Shown here piece by piece: positions 51,276-57,700 of a stretch of 57,700 bases of DNA. Below the pieces are notes generated by a model. The model did no database searches, was not told the origin of the DNA, and saw only the letters and a program-made list of their open reading frames with translations. The translations under genes were made by a program, and so were the position numbers. Every line of letters starts with the position of its first letter. Position 1 is the first letter of the stretch. The stretch is from Gemmatimonadota bacterium (GTDB lineage: Bacteria; Gemmatimonadota; Gemmatimonadetes; Longimicrobiales; Gaopeijiaceae), in contig JABDLS010000105.1 in assembly GCA_013002885.1 (NCBI GenBank), positions 1-57,700 of the forward strand. Direction: 5' to 3'.

Positions 51276-51860
51276 ATGCGATTTCCACATTCCGTCTTTC
51301 CGACGCTGCTACTCGGTGCGCTCGTTTCGGGGTGCGATTCCCCTGCGCCGACCGCACCTGGCTCGACGCTGCAAAACGGGCCCTCGTTCTCCGTCGAGGC
51401 CGCCGATGCGAGGTGCACCCTGAGCGTCCATGCGATCCTCAGAGAGGCGGGATCGGTAGCCACCATTGGTCAGGTCCAGTTCCGGATCTACCCGCCAGAC
51501 CCGGGAGCGACGGACGCCACGGTCCGCTATCGCGGCGTCTTCGGCCCGACGAGTGGGCTGGACTTCCATACCGTCAGCGTCGGGCTCGAAAGTCGCGTCC
51601 CGGCCCAGACTCCCACGTGGACCGACGTCGAAAAGAGTGACCCCGGGGCGCCATCCTCATCGATCGTCAAATTCGGTCGTACCGCGCCCATGAGCCAGGA
51701 GATGGCAATGGCCCTCGTCGATGACGCATCCCGCTTCAAAGCCGTCATCAACGTCGTAGCAGCGAGCGGCGGACGGGAGGCGGAAGGCCTTGTCGCACCC
51801 CGTAGGCGTGTCCCCGAGTCTGTCCGGGAGCGCCAGCGGTTGTGCTTCGACGGGGGCTGA
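51276..51860 (+). CDS. Lipoprotein of unknown function
   Basis: 194 residues from MRFPHSVFPTLLLGALVSGC, with a lipobox VSGC and GAGGAA about 9 bases before the ATG. The mature protein has a beta-rich central part (VQFRIYPPDPGATDATVRYRGVF) and Cys residues at the beginning (ARCTLSVHA) and end (RLCFDGG) of the globular region that could pair. No family recognised. It is divergent from the DUF5916 gene over 103 bp and 152 bp upstream of the multicopper oxidase. Confidence 0.65.
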   Translation: MRFPHSVFPTLLLGALVSGCDSPAPTAPGSTLQNGPSFSVEAADARCTLSVHAILREAGSVATIGQVQFRIYPPDPGATDATVRYRGVFGPTSGLDFHTVSVGLESRVPAQTPTWTDVEKSDPGAPSSSIVKFGRTAPMSQEMAMALVDDASRFKAVINVVAASGGREAEGLVAPRRRVPESVRERQRLCFDGG

Positions 51861-51932
51861 CTCGCGGAGGGTAGTGCTTGCACTTGGACGCGAACCACAC
51901 CCTAGGCCAAGAGTCGAAGACTCCGCGGGTCC

Positions 51933-51945
51933 TATCGAAACGATA
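51933..51945. promoter_or_regulatory. Palindrome upstream of the multicopper oxidase gene
   Basis: TATCGAAACGATA is a perfect inverted repeat with 5-bp arms and a 3-base centre, 68 bp before the oxidase start. It could be a small operator, but it does not match the CueR, CsoR or CopY consensus, and no second copy is seen nearby. Confidence 0.3.
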
Positions 51946-52012
51946 CGGGAAATCGTAGCGTGTATCCCGCTGACAATCCCGCTGCCTTCCCTTCCGCTCC
52001 CGTCCGCTCGAC

Positions 52013-53488
52013 ATGCGTACACGCACGGTCTCCCTCGCCCTGCTCTTCGCGGTGGTTGCCGTAGGCATCTTGCTCCTCACGCGGCCTTCCCTCTCACCCA
52101 CGCCGGACGGATCTTCGGACAGGGGCTCCCCAACCGCCGACATACCGCTGAGCTCGATCGTAGAGGGCGATCGCTTCATGCGGAACGTGTCCACGGAACC
52201 GGGAACCGTGCACGTCGCCCTGGTCGCGGCGCCGGAGCACATGGCGCTCATCGACGGCGTGAGATCTGACGTGTACGCCTTCAACGGGCGGGTCCCCGGA
52301 CCCACCCTCGAGCTGATGGAGGGCGACAGGGTGACGGTGCGTTTCCGTAACGAGCTCCCCGAGCCAACGACGGTGCATTGGCACGGCCTGAGTCTGCCGA
52401 TCGACTCCGACGGCAGCCCCCTCGATCCGGTCGAACCCGGTGAGGAAAAGCACTACACGTTCACGATTCCCACCGGGTTCGCAGGTACCTACTGGTATCA
52501 TCCCCACCCGCACGGGGCGACCACCTCGCAAGTCACAAAAGGGCTCTACGGCGCGATCGTGATCCGCGCGCCCGACGACCCTCTCCCAGAGTCCTTTTCG
52601 GAGCGCCTCCTGGTTCTCTCGGACAACCGGATCCTCTCCGACGGCACCTTCGATTTCACGGAGCCGACGACCGCGCAGGGGCAGATCGACTTCCAGAACG
52701 GTCGCGAAGGCGACCTCCTGTTCGTGAATGGTGAGATCACCCCGACGCTCGAAATCCGCAGTGGCGAGATCCAGCGCTGGCGCATCGTGAACGCGGCTGC
52801 CTCGCGCGTATACCGTCTCGCCATCCAGGGTCAGACCCTCCTCCACGTGGGAAGCGACGGCGGCCTCTTCGAACACCCGGTCGAGGTAGACGAGATCGTC
52901 ATCGCCAACTCCGAGAGGGTCGAGGTTCTCGTGAGGGGAACCGGGACACCAGGGTCGTCCACCGTGCTGGAGACGCTCCCCTACGACCGCTACATGCCGC
53001 AAACGCGGCCCGCCGACTGGAACCAGCCGCGAGCGCTGCTCACTCTCCGGTACAGCGACGAACCGCCTCTCACGCCAGAGGTCGTTCCAGAGACCCTGCG
53101 CCCGATCCCATACCTCGATCCTGCGGACGCGAGCGCCACCCGCGAGATCGTGATGGCCCAGGGCATGATCAACAACCAGCTCTTCGACATGGATCGCGTC
53201 GACGTCTCGGCCCGGCTCGGGGCGACTGAGATCTGGGAAGTCCACAACATCGTAGGGATGGACCACCCGTTTCACCTGCACGGCTTCCAGTTCCAGATCC
53301 TGGATCGGAACGGGGTGCCCGAGCCGTTCCGCAAATGGAAGGACTCGGTCAACGTGCCCAAGAAGGAGACGGTCCGATTCATCGTTCGTTTCGCGGATCA
53401 CCCGGGAAAATGGATGATCCACTGTCACATCCTCGATCACGAGGATCAGGGGATGATGGGAATTCTGGAAGTCACCGAGGAGGAGTAA
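52013..53488 (+). CDS. Multicopper oxidase, membrane-anchored or exported
   Basis: 491 residues. MRTRTVSLALLFAVVAVGILLLTRPSL forms a signal anchor. Cupredoxin domains 1-3 follow. Copper motifs are complete: VHWHGLSLP (about 122-128) and WYHPHPHG in domain 1, HPFHLHGFQF in domain 3, and HCHILDHEDQGMMG near residue 470, with the T1 Cys and an axial Met. This is a CotA/CueO/laccase-type enzyme oxidising metal ions or phenolics while reducing O2, or an electron-transfer oxidase. Its stop shares a base with the ATG of the next gene (TAATG), a lipoprotein cytochrome c, so both are one unit and may exchange electrons. Confidence 0.94.
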   Translation: MRTRTVSLALLFAVVAVGILLLTRPSLSPTPDGSSDRGSPTADIPLSSIVEGDRFMRNVSTEPGTVHVALVAAPEHMALIDGVRSDVYAFNGRVPGPTLELMEGDRVTVRFRNELPEPTTVHWHGLSLPIDSDGSPLDPVEPGEEKHYTFTIPTGFAGTYWYHPHPHGATTSQVTKGLYGAIVIRAPDDPLPESFSERLLVLSDNRILSDGTFDFTEPTTAQGQIDFQNGREGDLLFVNGEITPTLEIRSGEIQRWRIVNAAASRVYRLAIQGQTLLHVGSDGGLFEHPVEVDEIVIANSERVEVLVRGTGTPGSSTVLETLPYDRYMPQTRPADWNQPRALLTLRYSDEPPLTPEVVPETLRPIPYLDPADASATREIVMAQGMINNQLFDMDRVDVSARLGATEIWEVHNIVGMDHPFHLHGFQFQILDRNGVPEPFRKWKDSVNVPKKETVRFIVRFADHPGKWMIHCHILDHEDQGMMGILEVTEEE

Positions 53489-54222
53489 TGAAGGCAAGCT
53501 CGAAAGCTGTGAAGTTCGCCGCCGCCCGCCCGTTGGTGGTGACCATCGGTTTGGGGGCCCTGGTTTCCATCGGCGCTTGCACCGCTCCAGCGGCGGACGA
53601 GAATGCTGAAGTCGCCATCGACCCGGCGGCCAACGCGTCCGTGGAGCGCGGCCGCCAGATCGTTCTCCACCACGGATGCGGCGACTGTCACGGTGGCTTC
53701 GCGAATCCCGATTCACCCATTTGGATGGCGGGCGTCATGGGCCCACTCCAGGAGTTCGCGGTCCCGCTGGACTTCATGAACCCGAGCTTCGCGTATCCGC
53801 TCGATGAGTCGGATCCCAGCTACTTCGTCACACGCCCGAGGAATATCACACCGGACGACGAAACCGGGATCGGCCGCTTCACGGAGCGACAGATTTTCAA
53901 TTCGCTCCGCTACGGGCTCCGCCCCGAGGAGACGCCGGACGTCGAGATAAGCTCGACGGTCCCGGGTGAAGGGAACTTCCCCCCGGTCCCCAGATACCTC
54001 GCGCCGCCCATGCCCTGGACCGCCTTTCGGCACATGCCGGATCAGGATCTTTGGGACATCGCGGCGTACCTCAAAAGAGGTGTCCGACCGGTCTCGAACG
54101 AAGTCCTCGAAAGCGAAGGACCACCAGACTTCTGGGCGAGTTTCTATGCCGACCCGATGGTCGGGTTCGGGAGCTATCCCGCGCCGCCGTTCCCGACAGA
54201 GAAGGAGACGAGGACACCCTGA
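53488..54222 (+). CDS. Lipoprotein cytochrome c partner of the multicopper oxidase
   Basis: 244 residues from MKASSKAVKFAAARPLVVTIG, with the lipobox IGAC at about residue 31 and GAGGAGGAG before the ATG. A haem site CGDCHGGF follows at about residue 69. The loop RPRNITPDDETGIGRFTERQIFNSLRYGLRPEE is typical of periplasmic dehydrogenase-type c cytochromes, and PPMPWTAFRHMPDQDLWDIAAYLK provides the likely axial Met and C-terminal helix. One haem only. It overlaps the oxidase by one base, so the complex is inferred to be stoichiometric. Confidence 0.9.
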   Translation: MKASSKAVKFAAARPLVVTIGLGALVSIGACTAPAADENAEVAIDPAANASVERGRQIVLHHGCGDCHGGFANPDSPIWMAGVMGPLQEFAVPLDFMNPSFAYPLDESDPSYFVTRPRNITPDDETGIGRFTERQIFNSLRYGLRPEETPDVEISSTVPGEGNFPPVPRYLAPPMPWTAFRHMPDQDLWDIAAYLKRGVRPVSNEVLESEGPPDFWASFYADPMVGFGSYPAPPFPTEKETRTP

Positions 54223-54286
54223 GTCAGGGGCCCGGGCCGCGAGGGGTCCCCGAAGCGGAGGTCCGCCTCGCAGAACGAGCCACAGG

Positions 54287-54305
54287 CTTGCCTAGCCTCG
54301 GCAAG
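54287..54305 (+). other. Short hairpin between the cytochrome and kinase genes
   Basis: CTTGCC pairs with GGCAAG around a 7-base loop. The following sequence is G-rich rather than T-rich, so it is not a standard terminator. It lies 41 bases before the kinase start, which has GGAGG at 6-bp spacing. Confidence 0.25.
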
Positions 54306-54346
54306 GGGACAGACCACCTGAGCAGACCGCCGCCTGGAGGCTGCGC

Positions 54347-56686
54347 ATGCCCGAGGCGATAGAACGCCTGAATCGAGCGCTCGAAGGCCGCTTCGAGATC
54401 GAGCAGGAGATCGGTCGGGGCGGGATGGGGATCGTCTACCTGGCTCGTCAGCTCTCCCCGGTGAGCCGATCGGTCGCCTTGAAGGTGATCGAGCCCGGGC
54501 ACGGGTCGGCGCAGGCTCTTGCGCGCTTCCAAGCCGAGCGGCAGGCGCTCGCCGTGATGGGCCATCCCTCCGTCGCCAAGATCTTCGAGGCGGGCATTGC
54601 CGACGGTGGGTACTCCTGGTTCGCGATGGAGCACGTCCCGGGACTGGAAATCCATCGCTTTTGTGACGAAGCCCGCCTCACGATCGACGAGCGCCTCCGG
54701 CTGTACGTCCAGGTCTGTCGTGGTGTGCAGCACGCGCATCAGAAGGGGCTGATCCACCGCGATCTGAAACCGTCGAACGTGTTGGTGACCGAGGTCGACG
54801 GAAAACCTGTGCCGAAGATCATCGACTTCGGCATCGCCAAGTCGGCTGATCCGGGCCTTCTCGGAGAAGAGCGGCTGACCCGGGCGGACCAGATCGTGGG
54901 CACGCCGGCCTACATGAGTCCGGAGCAGATCGACGGGTCGGCCGATGTCGATACCAGGACGGACGTCTATGCATTGGGCGTGATGCTTTACGAGTTGCTG
55001 GTCGGGACACTTCCGTATCCGAGTTCGGCGTATCGCGGATGGGCGGCCCTTGGCGCATCCCTCACTCAGCCACCTCCATCTCTCGCGGACCGCCTCCGCG
55101 ACCTGGACGCCGGCCGAGAGAAGATTGCAGAGGCGCGTCGTACGGCCCCCTCCAGCCTCAGTCGTATCATGCGCGGTGACCTCGACTACATCGTAGGTCG
55201 CGCAATGGAGCGGGATCGTGACGAGCGATACGAGACGCCGGCCGAGCTGGCGGCCGACATCGAACGGTACCGTTCGTCGATGCCGGTCCGGAGCTCGGGG
55301 GCCAGCGCAGCCTACCTGATCCGCACGTTCGCGCGACGTCACCTAGTGGGAGTGGCTGTAAGCGCAGGTGTGCTGGTCCTGATAGTCGCCTTCGCCGCGG
55401 TAATGACGGTCCAGGCCGGCGTCATCGCTCGAGAGCGCGATCGGGCGGAGCAGGAGGCCACGAAGGCCGCGGCCGTCAACGACTTCATGGCTGCCACCCT
55501 GCTCGCTCCCGATCCGATCGAGGGCCTCGGACGCGACGTAACGGTGGTCGAGGCGCTCGATGACGCCGTGAACCAGTTGGATACCGCGTTCGTAGAGGCG
55601 CCTGAACTCGAGGCCGCGGCCCGTTCAGCGATCGGCTGGGCGCTCTTCCAAATGGGTCGATACGACGATGCCGAGCCCCTCCTGGAGCGTGCCCTGGAAG
55701 TCCGTGCGCAACTCGGCTCTCCCGAGGAGCAAGCCGAGAGCATCCTGCATTGGGCGCAACTCCAGCAGGTGCGCGGTCGCTTCGACTCAGCAGACGTCCT
55801 CTTTCAGCGCGCCATCCAGGAACAGCGGAGTACACTGGGCGCGACGCACCCCGAGGTAGCCGCTGCCCTCAAGCTTCGGGGGATCATGATCGGGGAGCTC
55901 GGACGGTACGACGAAGCCGAGGGTGCGTTGCGTGAGGCCCTCGCCATCATCGAGGAGCATGGGGACGCGCTGGGCGTCGCCGACCTCCGGAACCAGATCG
56001 GTGTGATCCTGTGGAATCGAGGATCGCTGGACGAAGTGGAGCAGCTGTGGATGGCGGCGCTAGCGAGCCGGCGCCAGGCTCTGGGAAACGATCATCCACT
56101 CGTGGCCGAGATGCTCAACAACTTGGCCGTCTTCTACGACAACACGGGCCGACTCGAGGACGCAGAGCCCATGTATCGGGAGGCCTTGGACGTCCAAAGA
56201 CGCCTTCTGGGCGCCGATCACGAGGAGGTCGCAGCCGCCATGGCGAATCTCGCCGTTCTGCTGGACGTGAAAGGTGAATTCGAGGAGGCGGAGGGGCTCT
56301 ACCTGGAGGCGCTGAGAATCGATCGCGGCCAATTCGGCGACCAACACCCCGTCGTGGGTCACGATCTGGTCAATCTCGGTTCTTTCCTGTGCGTCACCGG
56401 GCGGACGGGCCAGGGGGTGACGCTCATCGGGCAGGCAGTCGACCTGTATCGGGACGCGCTCGAGCCCGGGCATTGGCGCATTGCTAACGCGCTGAATTGG
56501 CGGGGCGTCTGCCATCGAGAAGCCGGCGACACGGGTGGCGCTGAATCCGATTGGATCCTCGCACTCGCGATCATGTCCGAGGCGCTGGGAGAGGAGCACT
56601 ACCGCACCCAGGCGATCCGGACGCGGCTCGGCGATCTGTACGACTCTCTGGGCCGACCGGAGGATGCCGCGCGGATTCGGGGCTGA
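54347..56686 (+). CDS. Membrane Ser/Thr protein kinase with extracytoplasmic TPR domain
   Basis: 779 residues. Kinase domain about 15-300: EIGRGGMGIVYLAR, Lys46 in VALKVIE, HRDLKPSN (D139), IDFGIA (D160), GTPAYMSPEQ, DVYALGVMLYELLVG. A transmembrane helix follows (about 332-354, GVAVSAGVLVLIVAFAAVMTV). The C-terminal 400 residues are eight or more TPR repeats of the 42-residue Kinesin-light-chain type (HPEVAAALKLRGIMIGELGRYDEAEGALREAL, HPLVAEMLNNLAVFYDNTGRLEDAEPMYREAL). This architecture is common in Planctomycetota and Gemmatimonadota. The TPR part probably binds a ligand protein outside the cytoplasm. Target unknown. Confidence 0.93.
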   Translation: MPEAIERLNRALEGRFEIEQEIGRGGMGIVYLARQLSPVSRSVALKVIEPGHGSAQALARFQAERQALAVMGHPSVAKIFEAGIADGGYSWFAMEHVPGLEIHRFCDEARLTIDERLRLYVQVCRGVQHAHQKGLIHRDLKPSNVLVTEVDGKPVPKIIDFGIAKSADPGLLGEERLTRADQIVGTPAYMSPEQIDGSADVDTRTDVYALGVMLYELLVGTLPYPSSAYRGWAALGASLTQPPPSLADRLRDLDAGREKIAEARRTAPSSLSRIMRGDLDYIVGRAMERDRDERYETPAELAADIERYRSSMPVRSSGASAAYLIRTFARRHLVGVAVSAGVLVLIVAFAAVMTVQAGVIARERDRAEQEATKAAAVNDFMAATLLAPDPIEGLGRDVTVVEALDDAVNQLDTAFVEAPELEAAARSAIGWALFQMGRYDDAEPLLERALEVRAQLGSPEEQAESILHWAQLQQVRGRFDSADVLFQRAIQEQRSTLGATHPEVAAALKLRGIMIGELGRYDEAEGALREALAIIEEHGDALGVADLRNQIGVILWNRGSLDEVEQLWMAALASRRQALGNDHPLVAEMLNNLAVFYDNTGRLEDAEPMYREALDVQRRLLGADHEEVAAAMANLAVLLDVKGEFEEAEGLYLEALRIDRGQFGDQHPVVGHDLVNLGSFLCVTGRTGQGVTLIGQAVDLYRDALEPGHWRIANALNWRGVCHREAGDTGGAESDWILALAIMSEALGEEHYRTQAIRTRLGDLYDSLGRPEDAARIRG

Positions 56687-56754
56687 GGCGCGGTGCCCGG
56701 GGCAAATGACGCTCCGCATGAGGTTTCAAGCCCACGCAAGGCCATGACTTCTAG

Positions 56755-56829
56755 TGGGCGCTGCTGGACTCGAACCAGCGACCCCCTGCTTGTAAGGCAG
56801 GTGCTCTAACCAAGCTGAGCTAAGCGCCC
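56755..56829 (-). tRNA. tRNA-Val (anticodon UAC)
   Basis: 75 nt on the minus strand folding into a standard cloverleaf. The acceptor stem GGGCGCT/AGCGCCC has 7 pairs and A as discriminator. The D-arm is GCTC AGCTTGGTTA GAGC. The anticodon arm is CCTGC with loop CTTACAA and GCAGG, so the anticodon TAC is at positions 56792-56794. The T-arm is GCTGG TTCGAGT CCAGC. CCA is not encoded. The UAC anticodon reads valine GUA and, by wobble, GUG. It stands alone between the kinase gene and the next cytochrome gene. Confidence 0.96.
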
Positions 56830-57056
56830 TGTGGGCCGGAAACTAAAGCATGACGGGAGGTTCCGGTATGCACACCGACTGATCTGCGGAACCAGTTGGC
56901 GCCGGGGAGCCCGAGCCCCACGAGGGCCTGGCGAAGGAGTCATGAACGGTACGGAGGCCCCCCACTCGCCTGTCGAGCGGAGTAAGGGAGATTCCCCTCC
57001 CTTCGAGCCGGACTTCCCCTGGCACACAGAGCGAACCGGACCTACTACTGTCCGAC

Positions 57057-57700
57057 ATGGGCACGCGACTTCCATCGATATGCACGCTCCTGATGGCCGG
57101 CTTGGCGGTCACGGTTAGCGCACAGTCACCCGCCGACTACGCCGATGTCTCGGGGGCGGATATCTACCGAGAGGCATGTGCGGGTTGCCACGCCTTCGAT
57201 GGTGCGGGTGTGGCGCCTTCTCTCTTGGCCTTCGAGGAGGCGATGCCCGACTTCACCGACTGCGATTTCGCGGCGCGTGAGCCCGACGGGGACTGGATCG
57301 CGGTGGCCCACGAGGGAGGCCCGGCCCGCGGCTTCAGCCAGATGATGCCGGCCTTCGCGGGCGCGCTGAGCCCTGAGCAGCTGCAGCGGGTCATGGACCA
57401 CGTGCGCACTCTGTGCACGAACGCCGACTGGCCCAGGGGTGAGCTCAACCTCCCGCGCGGACTCACCCTCGAGAAGGCGTATCCCGAAGACGAGTGGGTC
57501 GTGGAAGGCGCGGCGGATCTGGAAGGTCCTGGCGCCTTCTCGAGCGCCTTCGTCTACGAGCGCCGCTTCGGCACACGCAGTCAGCTCGAGGTCAAGCTGT
57601 CCTACGGCTGGGCGCCCGACCCCGACGCCCCGGCCGACGTGACCGACTGGGTGAGCGGCCTGGGGGATGCAGTCGTGGGCGTCAAGCACGCTCTCTATCA
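57057..57700 (+). CDS. Exported cytochrome c, C-terminus beyond window
   Basis: At least 214 residues, starting MGTRLPSICTLLMAGLAVTV with a signal peptide ending VSAQ. The haem-binding motif ACAGCHAFDGAG is at about residues 41-52 and QMMPAFAGALSPEQLQRVMDHVRTLC supplies the axial Met and closing helix. The rest is a beta-rich domain (EWVVEGAADLEGPGAFSSAFVYERRFG and LEVKLSYGWAPD) that resembles the barrel-like C-terminal half of c-type cytochrome proteins from Gemmatimonadota. Codons run without a stop to the last base. Start chosen at the ATG beginning the signal peptide; the 227-bp upstream region has no strong Shine-Dalgarno. Confidence 0.85.
   Translation, partial: MGTRLPSICTLLMAGLAVTVSAQSPADYADVSGADIYREACAGCHAFDGAGVAPSLLAFEEAMPDFTDCDFAAREPDGDWIAVAHEGGPARGFSQMMPAFAGALSPEQLQRVMDHVRTLCTNADWPRGELNLPRGLTLEKAYPEDEWVVEGAADLEGPGAFSSAFVYERRFGTRSQLEVKLSYGWAPDPDAPADVTDWVSGLGDAVVGVKHALY

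Noticed and set aside
56984..57003. 7-bp hairpin (AAGGGAG/CTCCCTT) before the last cytochrome gene
   Set aside because: No T-run after it and no upstream plus-strand transcript end other than the kinase 300 bp away; probably chance.
1..57700. CRISPR arrays, insertion sequences, phage genes or rRNA
   Set aside because: No spaced short repeats, no transposase or integrase, no terminal inverted repeats and no rRNA-like sequence were seen; the only repeats are coding tandem repeats and the mraZ-region 14-mer.

Overview
The window is GC-rich, densely coding bacterial chromosome with no insertion sequence, phage, rRNA or CRISPR array. Nearly every gene is chained to its neighbour by 1-8 nt stop/start overlaps. 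The mix of proteins (three DUF4097 paralogues, DUF2911, a DUF5916 outer-membrane protein, DUF4105, two large Ser/Thr kinases, many lipoproteins and beta-barrel-like proteins, a GC-rich division/cell-wall cluster) suggests a Gram-negative bacterium of the Gemmatimonadota or a related FCB-type lineage. That placement is inference from gene content only.

1-13.9 kb (minus strand) is a compressed dcw (division and cell wall) operon, in transcription order: mraZ, rsmH, ftsL, ftsI (with a PASTA domain), murE, murF, mraY, murD, ftsW, murG, murC, ftsQ, and ftsA cut by the window edge. No murB or ddl lies between murC and ftsQ. A good sigma70-type promoter and five 10-bp-phased TGG boxes (three of them TGGG), which look like an MraZ operator, precede mraZ. 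An identical 14-mer carrying a second pair of boxes lies 212 bp upstream.

14.1-22.6 kb holds a secreted TPR protein with its own terminator, an acyl-CoA thioesterase, a DUF2911 protein, then an ECF sigma factor, a zinc-finger anti-sigma factor and three consecutive exported DUF4097 paralogues that look like one envelope-stress operon. A glycerophosphodiester phosphodiesterase is divergent from it.

22.6-36.9 kb (minus strand) is a long colinear run. In transcription order it has an M19 dipeptidase, a membrane-anchored exported protein, a 32-residue membrane microprotein, a sodium/solute symporter, an M28 peptidase, a Yip1-type membrane protein, a YdeP/FdhF-type molybdoenzyme with fdhD and mobA, a NagX-like membrane acyltransferase, a lipoprotein cytochrome c, a Tat-exported sarcosine-oxidase-like flavoprotein and a PAS histidine kinase. 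It reads as peptide and amino-acid scavenging plus periplasmic oxidation.

37-43 kb has three exported proteins of unknown function, an HD-GYP response regulator, a small membrane protein, a single-domain response regulator and a DUF4105 membrane protein. 43-51.2 kb (minus strand) has a three-part kinase / formylglycine-generating-enzyme-like / alpha-beta hydrolase fusion, a lipoprotein, a multidomain leishmanolysin-like zinc protease lipoprotein and a DUF5916 outer-membrane protein. 51.3-57.7 kb (plus strand) has a lipoprotein, a multicopper oxidase coupled to a lipoprotein cytochrome c, a kinase-TPR protein, tRNA-Val(UAC) on the minus strand, and a second cytochrome c running off the window.

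Start sites were chosen from overlaps, Shine-Dalgarno-like sequence and signal peptides. Many starts are GTG, so they are less certain than the stops.
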